A stretch of 64,000 bases of DNA from Streptacidiphilus jiangxiensis (GTDB taxonomy: Bacteria > Actinomycetota > Actinomycetes > Streptomycetales > Streptomycetaceae), in the NCBI RefSeq assembly GCF_900109465.1, contig NZ_FOAZ01000007.1, positions 100,840-164,839 of the forward strand, in the 5' to 3' direction. Below, piece by piece: positions 1 to 7,632 of the stretch (the first letter of the stretch is position 1; every line of letters starts with the position of its first letter). The notes under the pieces were generated by a model. It did not search any database. It saw nothing but the letters and a program-made list of their open reading frames with translations, and was not told the DNA's origin. The position numbers and the translations under genes are program-made.

Positions 1-238
1 AGCGGAACTGGTAGCTGACGTCCGCACGACCGTCGCCGGTGTTGTCGATGTGGATCTCGTACAGGACGTCGTCGCCGAACTCGTAGAAGTTCGGGCCGCC
101 CGCCGGGTTCTGCAGCGGGATGTAGTTCGCGATCAGGGTGACGGTGTCGCGCTTGTCGGGGCTGACGAACGCGTACAGGTCGGTGCTGTCGGCGACCGGG
201 TCCTTGGAGATCTCGGGGGCTTCACGGTGGGAGGACAA
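1..238 (-). CDS. DUF4331 family protein, N-terminal part (cut by window edge)
   Basis: Only the first 79 codons are in the window; the rest lies beyond base 1. Read on the minus strand, the protein opens MSSHREAPEISKDPVADSTD and continues through DKRDTVTLIANYIPLQNPAG, which is the characteristic start of DUF4331 proteins. I chose the TTG at 238 because GAGG lies six bases upstream and the SSHREAP start is the family norm; an in-frame GTG at 250 is the alternative. DUF4331 has no settled biochemical role, though members are often near sigma-factor or TPR genes. The next gene upstream on the same strand encodes a small Tat-exported protein and may be cotranscribed. Confidence 0.85.
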   Translation of the reverse strand, partial: MSSHREAPEISKDPVADSTDLYAFVSPDKRDTVTLIANYIPLQNPAGGPNFYEFGDDVLYEIHIDNTGDGRADVSYQFR

Positions 239-349
239 GGCGAACCTCACAAGCGGGTGGGGAGTCTGACAGGGGGTGGAGGCGTCGGGCCGGCCGGGGA
301 CCGTTCACGGTGTGCCCCGGCCGGGTCGCAGGGGCGAGGGCCCCTGGGG

Positions 350-670
350 TCAGCGGGTCGCGCGCAGCAGCTCGGCCACGAGCTGGTGGTCGCGGACGCG
401 GTGGTGACGGTGGCCGTGGAAGATGTCGAGCTCGCCCGTGCGGGCGTCCACCACGCGAACCATGAACGGTTCGTCGGACCACTCCTGCGTGGTGTGCTCC
501 GGCCGGTCGGTGGTCTTGGCGGCCGCCGCGGCGGAACCCGCCAGAGCGGTGTTCACCGCGAGGCCGGCCGCGACGGTGGCGGCACCGGCCACGGTGGCGT
601 GCTTGATCAAGCCGCGCCGCGACATCGCCGAGGGCAGGTCAGGCCGGCTTTCATCGAGGGTTTCGGGCAT
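350..670 (-). CDS. Small Tat-exported protein of unknown function
   Basis: 106 aa. The N-terminus has a twin-arginine signal (SRRGLIK, residues 17-23) followed by an Ala/Gly-rich hydrophobic stretch ending near residue 50 (AGSAAAAA). This indicates export by the Tat pathway. The mature part is only about 55 residues, charged and His-rich, with an FHGHRHHRVRDHQ stretch that could bind a metal. ATG at 670 has GGAGGA about seven bases upstream. It lies about 110 bp upstream of the DUF4331 gene on the same strand, so the two may work together outside the cytoplasm. No named domain was recognised; Tat export with a tiny mature domain suggests a cofactor or metal-linked partner, which is inference. 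Confidence 0.75.
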   Translation of the reverse strand: MPETLDESRPDLPSAMSRRGLIKHATVAGAATVAAGLAVNTALAGSAAAAAKTTDRPEHTTQEWSDEPFMVRVVDARTGELDIFHGHRHHRVRDHQLVAELLRATR

Positions 671-1117
671 GCACGGTCCTCCTGGAGGTCAAGAGTGGGC
701 TGCCGCGATCGCCGGGTTCCGCGCCGACCCGCCGGGACAAGGACATCCGGCCCCGGCATCCCGGGGCAGGCGAGCGTTGAGGCGAGGAGGAGTACCGGGA
801 CGAGGCGGCGACGGTCGCACGCAGTCAAGCGTTGCTGGTGACGCTCCGTCAAGAACCTGTCACGTACAGCCATGGCGGAGCGGTGCCGGTCGGTGGGAGG
901 AAAGCCCAGCTCACAGGCTTGGGCGGCTGCCGATCGGGTGAAGTTGGTGACGCGCCGCCGCCCCGACCCGTCCGCCACGACCCCGGCTCCGAATCCATCG
1001 TGACGGTCACCCCACGGCCGGGTGCGCCGCCCCGGTCGGATGCCTCGGCGTGCCCTGACGGTATGCGGCTGGCGTGTTGCGTATGCGATTTCTGCTTCGG
1101 CTGACTAAGGTGTGGCC
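671..1117. other. Intergenic region between divergent genes
   Basis: About 450 bp between the Tat-exported protein (minus) and the HTH gene (plus). Open frames here lack a start with a ribosome site and third-position GC bias, so I see no gene. A TAAGGT hexamer at 1106-1111 lies six bases before the GTG at 1118 and could be the -10 of a leaderless promoter for the operon to the right. Confidence 0.4.
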
Positions 1118-1399
1118 GTGAATCTGGGAACCGAGGAGACGTTGCGGTTGACGGTGGCGGCGTTGTCGCATGTGCGCGGCGAGACGCAGGCCGACCTGGC
1201 GGCCGCCATCGGTTCGACGCAGACGCAGGTGAGCCGCCGTCAGGCCGGGCGAACGGCCTGGACACTGGCCGATTGCGACCGGCTTGCGAACCACTACGGG
1301 ATCCCGGTGCTGGTCCTGCTCGCGGGGCCGACCGCCGCCTGTGAGGCGGCCTTCGCCACGACCCCCGGCGTGGCGCCGCGACGCGAGGGTGGTGCCTGA
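1118..1399 (+). CDS. Small XRE-like helix-turn-helix protein
   Basis: 93 aa from the GTG at 1118. Residues about 8-55 look like a lambda-repressor-type HTH: an 'ETQADLAAAIGSTQTQVSRR' helix-turn-helix followed by a WTLADCDRLANHYGIPV segment, as in XRE proteins. GTG 1118 is favoured because AAGG lies seven bases upstream and TAAGGT six bases upstream; GTG 1112 is the other option. Its stop overlaps the next start as TGATG, so translation is probably coupled to the 726-aa protein. It is likely the regulator or DNA-binding accessory of the operon that continues to 6575. Confidence 0.75.
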   Translation: MNLGTEETLRLTVAALSHVRGETQADLAAAIGSTQTQVSRRQAGRTAWTLADCDRLANHYGIPVLVLLAGPTAACEAAFATTPGVAPRREGGA

Positions 1400-3579
1400 T
1401 GGACCGCACCGCGTTCAACGCCGGCCTTGCCGAACTGCGTCCGCTGCGCGACGAGATCGCCAAGCTGGAGAAGTCGCTTGCCAAGCTCGTGCGCGACCGC
1501 GACAACCGGGTGCGCAAGCTCGGCGCCTTCGCGGACGCGACCGCCGCTGCCGTCGCGAAGGCCGCCGGGGTGAGCATCGGCGAGGTCGTCGCCCTCGTGC
1601 CACGTCTGGACCCCACGCCCGAGCACGCCCGAGCCCGGCTCCGGACCAGCCCGGCGGCGCCCGTCCCCGCGTCGGACGCGGGTGGGCCGCCGGAGGGTGC
1701 CGTCGTGCCGACGTCGCCGGTGACCCCCGCCGCCCAGGACACCGCGGCCGCCCTGCCGACCGCCACGCCCGAGCCGGCGGAGCCGGTGGAAGAGGCGCCT
1801 GCACCGGCGAACGAGGAGCGCGAGGCCGCCGCCGTCGACGCCGGCCACGAGCCGACGCCGCCCACGGTGCGAGGTCCCGGTGAGCGGATCGAGCTGCCGT
1901 CCGTCCCGGACGGACCGGCGGGCGAGGCTTACACGGCCGTGACGGAGAACCTGTTCTCGCAGCGCCCCAACTTCACCCAGGGCTCCAGGGAGATGGTGTT
2001 CCTGGACGCCGCCACCGGCGTGATGGCCGGTCGCGGCGGCGAGGTCCGCCTGGACCTCGGCGCACGGACCGCCGAGGAGATCCTCGACGCCGTCCTGACG
2101 GTCGCGCCGGGGACCGAGCGCGTCTACATCACCGCCGGCGCGCCCTGGCACGCCGACGCCGAGCGCTACCCGACGCTCAAGCAGGCCGTCGCCGCCTGGC
2201 TCAACACCGAGTCGCAGCGCTGGACGGTCGACACCGGGCGCGGGCGGGACCGCATGGCCGGTCACTTCGTGCACGCGCGCCAGCCCGTCGGCCGCTACAC
2301 CCGCGTGGGCGCGGAGCGGAACGCCGAGCATGTGGAGATCCGCTCGGTGGGCGAGTGGTTCGACCCGGCCGGGGCCGATCCGCTGCTGGTCCGCGAGGCG
2401 TTCGTGTGCCTGTGGAAGGCGTTGAAGGTCAAGTGGCCCGACGTCGTCCTGATGGGTTCGCCGTCGCAGACCGGCAAGGACCTGTGGGCGCGGACCATCC
2501 CGCTCAAGGGGCAGTGGGCGGGCGGCTACCCGGTGCTGTCGCAGGAGCTGCGCGGGCTGTTCCACGCGACGGCGGGGCAGGGCCGCACCGAGCTGATCCT
2601 GCCGCCCGGGATCCCGGCCGAACTGCCGGGCCTGGTCGAGTACGACCGCACCTTCGCCTACGCCCGGCACACCTGGCGCAGCCCGGTCGGGGTGCCGCGG
2701 CGCGTCACCGGGGCCGCTTTCGCGAAGCTGACCGAAGCGGAGCAGAAGAAGCTGCTCATGTCCCCGGCCCACCTCCAGGTCCGGGTCACCGTGCCGGACG
2801 GGTGGGAGCACGTGGGTCTGCTGCCCGCGCCGATCAGCGGCGACCGCAACTGGGAGTACCCGTCGGCCCCGGGCGCCACCTTCACGACGTGGGCGGGCGG
2901 CGCGGAGGTCCACACGGCGCTGTCGAACCCGTTCGGGCCCTGGCGGATCGAGGTACTGGACGCGCTGGTCTTCGCCGAGGGCGACCCGATCGACAAGTGG
3001 TCCAAGTGGCTCAAGGAGGCCTGGGCCTCGCTGTCGGCGGGCGCACAGATCCACGCCGACGCCTGTCAGCGCCAGGCCCTGTACCTGGCCTCCCGCGCGG
3101 TCCGCAGCATCCTGCTGTTCGGGATCGGCGGCTTCGCGCAGCGCCCGCGTCTGGTCACCGGCACCACCTCCCTCGACGAACTGCACCTGGTCCCGGAGGG
3201 TGCGGAGATCCTCACCCACGACGAGCGCCAGGTGACCTGGCAGCGCGTCAGCGGCTTCTCGCGCGACCCGATGGCCCACCCCGAGTGGTCGGCGAGCGTG
3301 TGGTCCGGGGCGCGCGCCGCGCTGCTGTCGATGCGGATGCGCCCGGAGAACGTCCAGGTCGGTGCCCTGCACGTGCCGGCCGGGCAGGTGGTGGCGTTCC
3401 GCACCGACGCCGTCTACCTGACCGCCCGCCACGACTGGCCCTACCACGGTGAACCGGGCGACTACCTGCTCAAGGGCCACCTCGCCGGTCCCGTCCCCGC
3501 GCCCGCGAGCGAGGACGAGCTGCTGGCGCTGCGTGACAAGGGCCGCGCCGCCCTCGCCGCCGCCGGGGGTGAGCGATGA
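1399..3579 (+). CDS. Large protein with Tap-like (telomere-associated) features, unproven
   Basis: 726 aa. Residues 1-60 form a charged helical segment (LRPLRDEIAKLEKSLAKL) and an HTH-like stretch (AAAVAKAAGVSIGEVV). An Ala/Pro/Glu-rich linker follows to about 165, then a large folded domain. That domain contains VEYDRTFAYARHTW, VPDGWEHVGLLPAP, WEYPSAPGATFTTWAGGAE and AVRSILLFGIGGFAQRPR, a pattern I associate with actinomycete proteins in plasmid or telomere replication contexts. It overlaps the HTH gene (TGATG) and the next gene (ATGA). Size and order match the tap gene of the Streptomyces tap-tpg pair, which recruits the terminal protein to telomeres. The family assignment is from memory and needs a profile search; a plasmid or element replication protein is the main alternative. 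Confidence 0.45.
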   Translation: MDRTAFNAGLAELRPLRDEIAKLEKSLAKLVRDRDNRVRKLGAFADATAAAVAKAAGVSIGEVVALVPRLDPTPEHARARLRTSPAAPVPASDAGGPPEGAVVPTSPVTPAAQDTAAALPTATPEPAEPVEEAPAPANEEREAAAVDAGHEPTPPTVRGPGERIELPSVPDGPAGEAYTAVTENLFSQRPNFTQGSREMVFLDAATGVMAGRGGEVRLDLGARTAEEILDAVLTVAPGTERVYITAGAPWHADAERYPTLKQAVAAWLNTESQRWTVDTGRGRDRMAGHFVHARQPVGRYTRVGAERNAEHVEIRSVGEWFDPAGADPLLVREAFVCLWKALKVKWPDVVLMGSPSQTGKDLWARTIPLKGQWAGGYPVLSQELRGLFHATAGQGRTELILPPGIPAELPGLVEYDRTFAYARHTWRSPVGVPRRVTGAAFAKLTEAEQKKLLMSPAHLQVRVTVPDGWEHVGLLPAPISGDRNWEYPSAPGATFTTWAGGAEVHTALSNPFGPWRIEVLDALVFAEGDPIDKWSKWLKEAWASLSAGAQIHADACQRQALYLASRAVRSILLFGIGGFAQRPRLVTGTTSLDELHLVPEGAEILTHDERQVTWQRVSGFSRDPMAHPEWSASVWSGARAALLSMRMRPENVQVGALHVPAGQVVAFRTDAVYLTARHDWPYHGEPGDYLLKGHLAGPVPAPASEDELLALRDKGRAALAAAGGER

Positions 3580-4271
3580 CGACGCCGCCGCAGCCGGGCG
3601 AGGCCGCGCGCCTCGCGCAGCAGCTGGTCGACGCCGGGTTCAACCGCCGCCAGATCGCCGACATGCTCGAGCGCAACGCCTCCCTGGTCTCGCAGTTCTT
3701 CACCAAGGGCAAGGGGGCCGGGTTCGTGCCCGCGCTGCGCCAGCTCGTGCGGGCCGTCGAGGGCGGCGAGCGCGACCCGGAGGCGCTGAGGGCCATCGCC
3801 CAGCAGAACGTGACCCGCCGGTTGACCAGGGACCGGCGGGTGGCCCGCGTCCGCGGCCGCGACGTGCTGGAGACGCCGGGCGGGTCGATGGCCGGCCGCG
3901 CCGGACGGCAGGCCATCGCGCACGGCGCCGGGCACCTGGCCGCCGTCATCCACGACACCGCCCAACGCGGCGGCCGGATCGCCGTCACCGTGCGCATGCG
4001 CAAGCGCCACTTCGTGCTCTCGTCCGGGTCGAAGGACGACTCTCCGGGGCTGCGCCGCGGTGTGGTCCCGCGCGCGGACGGCACCGAGGAGCGCTCCTAC
4101 GGGTCGAAGGTGTCCGGCGGCTTCGACGCCCGCGAGTGGTCGGCGATGGTCGCGGCCGCCGGCGGCGACGTCACCGCAGCCGTCCTGACCTGGCTGATCG
4201 ACACCGGGCGCGCCACCGAGGACGCCGAGATCCTCTACATCGAGGTCCGCGGCTGGACCCCCCGTCGCTGA
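3576..4271 (+). CDS. HTH protein, candidate terminal-protein-like partner
   Basis: 231 aa, ATGA overlap with the preceding gene. The N-terminal HTH (NRRQIADMLERNASLVSQFF, residues 20-39) is followed by an Arg-rich middle (TRRLTRDRRVARVRGR). The C-terminal domain contains RIAVTVRMRKRHFVL and ends DAEILYIEVRGW. Streptomyces terminal proteins (Tpg, about 185 aa; Tpc of SCP1 is larger) share this general plan: small HTH, basic middle, beta-strand-rich C-terminus. No alignment was possible here. The coupled position directly after a Tap-sized protein is the main reason for the suggestion. Otherwise it is an unassigned DNA-binding protein of the operon. Confidence 0.5.
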   Translation: MTTPPQPGEAARLAQQLVDAGFNRRQIADMLERNASLVSQFFTKGKGAGFVPALRQLVRAVEGGERDPEALRAIAQQNVTRRLTRDRRVARVRGRDVLETPGGSMAGRAGRQAIAHGAGHLAAVIHDTAQRGGRIAVTVRMRKRHFVLSSGSKDDSPGLRRGVVPRADGTEERSYGSKVSGGFDAREWSAMVAAAGGDVTAAVLTWLIDTGRATEDAEILYIEVRGWTPRR

Positions 4272-4310
4272 GCGACCGTCACGCTCCGGAGAAACAAAGG
4301 GATCAGGCAC

Positions 4311-6575
4311 GTGGAGACCCAGGTCGTGGACACCGATGCCGCTGCCGCCCCCCGGCCCGTCGACGAGGCCGGGGACCGGGCGGCAGCGCGCCGGCGTGCC
4401 GTCGAGGCGGCCGGATCGTTCCTGATGCCGCTGCGCGAGCACCAGAAGCAGGCCGTCACCGCGGCCTGGCGGGCGGTGCGCGACGGCGGCCGCGCGATCG
4501 TCGAGTCCTGCTGCGGCTCCGGCAAGACCCTGATCGCCGCGGCCTGCGCACGCCGCGTCGCGCCGCACGGCGCCGTGCTGGCCACCATGCCCACCATCGA
4601 ACTGGTCTGGCAGACCGTCGGTGTGTGGCTGGCGCACGGAGGCCGCCGCGGACCGGTCGTCATCGTCTGCTCCTCCTCGGAGAACCGGGAACTCGAGGAG
4701 GCCGGGTTGAGAGTCGACGCGGTCATCACCACCAAGGCCCACAGGATCGCCGAGGTGGTCCGGGCGGCCGCCGGGGGCCCGGTCACGGTGTTCGCCACCT
4801 ACGCCAGCATCGACCGCGTCGTCGAGGCCCACGCACTGCACGGCATGCCGGGATTCGACCTCGCGGTCGTCGACGAGGCCCACCGCACCGCCGGATCGTC
4901 CGCGAAGCCCTGGGCCGCCGTCCACGACGACACGAGGATCCCCGCCCGGCGGCGCCTGTACTTCACCGCCACCCCGCGCATCGCCGAAGGCCTCTCCGCC
5001 GGGCCCGAGACCGGCGGAGAGAACGTCGTCTGCTCCATGGACGACCCGGAGGTGTTCGGCGAGACGGTCTTCCGCTACCCCGTCGCCCAGGGCATCGCCG
5101 ACGGCCTCATCGCCGACTACCAGGTCGTCGTCCCGGTGGTCACCGACCAGGACCTCCAGGAACTGCTGAACGAGCCCGGCATCTCCGACCTGCGTTCGCG
5201 CCGCACCAACGAGGAACTCCAGCGCCTGGCCCTGCAGATCGCGACCTGCCGCGCGATCGACACCTACGCGCTGGAGCGGGTCATCACCTACCACTCCCGC
5301 ATCCGCGGCGCGCGCGAGTTCGTCCGGACCCTCCACCACGCCGCCGCGCTCCTGCCGCGCAGTGACCGGTTGGGGCACCTCCATCTCGCCGCCGTCGCGG
5401 GCAGCGACCGGCTCAAGGACCGGCGTCACGCCTTCGACCAGTTCAGGTCCGAGAGCGCCAGGGGCGGCCACCGCTGCGCGCTGATCGCCAACAGCCGGCT
5501 CCTGGCCGAGGGCATCGACCTGCCGGCCGTCGACGCGGTGATCTTCGCCGATCCCAAGAACTCCATCGTCGACATCGTCCAGGGCGCGGGCCGGGCCTTC
5601 CGCGTCCCGCTCGGCGTCACCGGCAAGGTCGCCAGGATCATCATCCCCGTCTACCTCCCCGGCCCTGCCGACGAGAACGCGGAGCAGGACGACACCGAGA
5701 CCGAGCTCAACCGCAGCGCCTTCGCGGCCGTCTGGCAGGTCCTGCGCGCGCTGGCCGCGCACGACGAACGGGTCACCGCCCGCATCACCGAGCTGCGCAC
5801 CAACCGCTACGGCGCCGAGCAACTGCGCCCCCACACCGCCGAGCCGGGCCTGGAGCAGGACCAGGACGCCGAGGAGCAGGCGGACGGCGTCGCCGCAGGG
5901 GACGCCGACTGGCTGCGCGTGGAGACCACCGCGTACCAGGACCGGATCCTGCGCACCCTCAAGCTCCGCACGCTCAGCCCACGCACCGCCGAGTGGGAGA
6001 AGTGGTACGAGCAGGCGGAGGCGTTCCACCAGGAACACGGCCACCTCGACGTGCGCGAGGGCGACCTCGTCGACTGGCTGAACCGGCAGCGCGAGCAGCA
6101 CGCGGCCGGACGGCTGGACGCCGCCCGGATCAGCGAGCTCGACCGGATCGCCATGATCTGGAACAAGCACGCCCACGCCTGGGAACGCGGCTACGCCTAC
6201 GCCAGGGCCTGGCACCAGCTCCACGGCGACCTCGCCACCCCGGCGGGCGCGCGGATCGACGGCTACACCGTCGGCCGGTGGCTGCGCGTCCAGCGGCTCG
6301 GCGGCCATCTCGTCCCGGAGCAGCGGCAGTTGCTCGACACGCTGGACCCGCTGTGGCGGTGGGACCCGAAGTGGCAGCGCGGGCTGCGCCGCCTGACCGC
6401 GTACCTCGCGGCCGGCGGCGCCCTCACCGGCCCCCGCAACCGCCCCGGCCTCGGCGACGACCCGGGCTTCCGGCCCGGCGTGTGGCAGCACCAGCAGATC
6501 CAGCAGGCCGACGAGCTCCACCCGGACCAGATCGCCCTGCTCGATGGCTTGGGGCCGTGGCGCACGGTGCGGTGA
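4311..6575 (+). CDS. DEAH-box SF2 helicase with helicase-associated repeats
   Basis: 754 aa, GTG start with AAAGGGA upstream. Superfamily 2 motifs are complete: Walker A CCGSGKT (67-73), DEAH (188-191), FTATPR (218-223) and motif VI QGAGRAFR (424-431). After residue 560 come short Trp/Tyr-rich units (WEKWYEQAEAFHQEHGHLDV; WERGYAYARAWHQLHGDLAT) typical of helicase-associated (HA) domains. Such HA helicases are common on actinomycete linear plasmids and near chromosome ends (TtrA-like) and on integrative elements. It starts 39 bp after the 231-aa HTH protein in the same direction, so it is probably the last gene of the operon beginning at 1118. Confidence 0.9.
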   Translation: METQVVDTDAAAAPRPVDEAGDRAAARRRAVEAAGSFLMPLREHQKQAVTAAWRAVRDGGRAIVESCCGSGKTLIAAACARRVAPHGAVLATMPTIELVWQTVGVWLAHGGRRGPVVIVCSSSENRELEEAGLRVDAVITTKAHRIAEVVRAAAGGPVTVFATYASIDRVVEAHALHGMPGFDLAVVDEAHRTAGSSAKPWAAVHDDTRIPARRRLYFTATPRIAEGLSAGPETGGENVVCSMDDPEVFGETVFRYPVAQGIADGLIADYQVVVPVVTDQDLQELLNEPGISDLRSRRTNEELQRLALQIATCRAIDTYALERVITYHSRIRGAREFVRTLHHAAALLPRSDRLGHLHLAAVAGSDRLKDRRHAFDQFRSESARGGHRCALIANSRLLAEGIDLPAVDAVIFADPKNSIVDIVQGAGRAFRVPLGVTGKVARIIIPVYLPGPADENAEQDDTETELNRSAFAAVWQVLRALAAHDERVTARITELRTNRYGAEQLRPHTAEPGLEQDQDAEEQADGVAAGDADWLRVETTAYQDRILRTLKLRTLSPRTAEWEKWYEQAEAFHQEHGHLDVREGDLVDWLNRQREQHAAGRLDAARISELDRIAMIWNKHAHAWERGYAYARAWHQLHGDLATPAGARIDGYTVGRWLRVQRLGGHLVPEQRQLLDTLDPLWRWDPKWQRGLRRLTAYLAAGGALTGPRNRPGLGDDPGFRPGVWQHQQIQQADELHPDQIALLDGLGPWRTVR

Positions 6576-6591
6576 ATGCCGGGCGCTGGTG

Positions 6592-7440
6592 TCAGCCGAC
6601 CGCCTCGGCCGCGTCCATGATGAGATCGGCGACGACCCGGGGGTGGCTGAGCATCGCGACGTGGGACGAGTTCGGCGCCTCGACGATCTTGCGCGCGTTC
6701 GCGCGGGTGTACATCCAGCGCTCGCACGCCGGCGGGATCGCCTTGTCGCTGCCCGCGACCAGTCCCCACGACGGGATCGTCCGCCACGCCGCGGCCGTGG
6801 TCGGGTAGGTGAAGGACGCCGCGTCGAACGGCCGCTGGGTGGCCTGAAGCACCTGGAACTCGGTGACGGAGAGGTCCGCGGCGAACGCCGCCTGACCGTC
6901 CTTGCTCAGATACAGGTCGGTGCCCGTGGTGCCGTCGGCCTTGGTGTACGGGACCGGGACACTCACCGGCAGGACCTCGCTGCCGGGGAACTTGCCGATG
7001 AGGTCCCCTTGCGTCTCGCCGACGTCCGGCACGAACGCCGCGATGTAGACCAGCGCCTTGACGTTGTCCTTGCCTGCGGCGGCGTTCGTGATGACCGTCC
7101 CGCCCATGGAGTGCGCGACCAGCACGACCGGGCCGCCGATCGAGTCCAGCAGGCTGGCGATGTACGGGGCGTCCGTCGGGATTCCCCGCAGCGGGTTGGA
7201 CGCGCAGACCGTGCTGTAGCCCTCGCGCTGCAGTTCCCGGATGGTGGCGTTCCAGCAGGACGAGTCGGCGTAGCCTCCGTGGACGAGCACGATCGTCGGC
7301 TTGACCTGCGGCTGTCCGTCGCGGCTGCGGCTCGGTGCCGCAGCGGCCGCCGTGCCGGCCAGGCCGGTCGTCAGCGCCGCTGCCCCGGCCAACGCCGCTC
7401 CGGTGGCCAGTACCTGACGGCGGGACACTTCTGTGCTCAT
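6592..7440 (-). CDS. Tat-exported alpha/beta hydrolase
   Basis: 282 aa. The N-terminus has a Tat signal (SRRQVLATG, 6-14) and an Ala-rich h-region. The mature part is an alpha/beta hydrolase: oxyanion loop LVHGGYADSSCW (52-63), nucleophile elbow AHSMGG with Ser111, acid-region SWGLVAGSDKAIPP and a late catalytic His (SSHVAML). ATG 7440 has AGGAG upstream. It is a paralogue of the cytoplasmic hydrolase at 13595, sharing the HGG loop and the acid/His blocks. It is transcribed divergently from the first LAL regulator, and its promoter carries the shared palindrome. Substrate unknown; the family includes small esterases and salicylate-esterase-like enzymes. Confidence 0.9.
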   Translation of the reverse strand: MSTEVSRRQVLATGAALAGAAALTTGLAGTAAAAAPSRSRDGQPQVKPTIVLVHGGYADSSCWNATIRELQREGYSTVCASNPLRGIPTDAPYIASLLDSIGGPVVLVAHSMGGTVITNAAAGKDNVKALVYIAAFVPDVGETQGDLIGKFPGSEVLPVSVPVPYTKADGTTGTDLYLSKDGQAAFAADLSVTEFQVLQATQRPFDAASFTYPTTAAAWRTIPSWGLVAGSDKAIPPACERWMYTRANARKIVEAPNSSHVAMLSHPRVVADLIMDAAEAVG

Positions 7441-7487
7441 GGCGCTCCTGACTCGCTGGGACCGAAGAACGGTGGTACGTGCCATGG

Positions 7488-7530
7488 ACCCTAGGAACAG
7501 CGCGTCCGCGATGCCTTCCGTCATCTGACG
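7488..7530 (-). promoter_or_regulatory. LAL-type operator and promoter of the exported hydrolase
   Basis: On the minus strand, the perfect palindrome CGTCAGATGACG (7519-7530) is followed by 25 bases and then TAGGGT (7488-7493), a good -10. The same palindrome, the GAA after it, the 25-base spacing and a TAGNGT hexamer recur in front of the paralogous hydrolase (13512-13554). The spacing puts the site over the -35 position, as expected for an activator. Confidence 0.7.
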
Positions 7531-7584
7531 TAGATTCGCGAAGCCGCCGGTTCCCGTGTCCTGCCCGCTGCGCGCGCGGGTCAG

Positions 7585-7626
7585 GTCATGTGACAGAAGC
7601 GGCCGACGGGCCGCGCGACGGATCAT
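7585..7626 (+). promoter_or_regulatory. Third copy of the LAL-type operator, upstream of regulator A
   Basis: GTCATGTGAC (7585-7594) followed by AGAA matches the core of the two hydrolase operators (GTCANNTGAC then GAA). Exactly 25 bases after the position equivalent to the palindrome end is GATCAT (7621-7626), a weak -10 six bases before the ATG at 7633. This suggests autoregulation and possibly a leaderless mRNA. Confidence 0.5.
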
Positions 7627-7632
7627 GAGGGC

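Noticed and set aside
1294-6521. Very long minus-strand open frames (728 and 1019 codons) opposite the Tap-like and helicase genes
   Set aside because: They have weaker third-position GC bias, no family signatures, no good ribosome site and mirror strong plus-strand genes with clear motifs.
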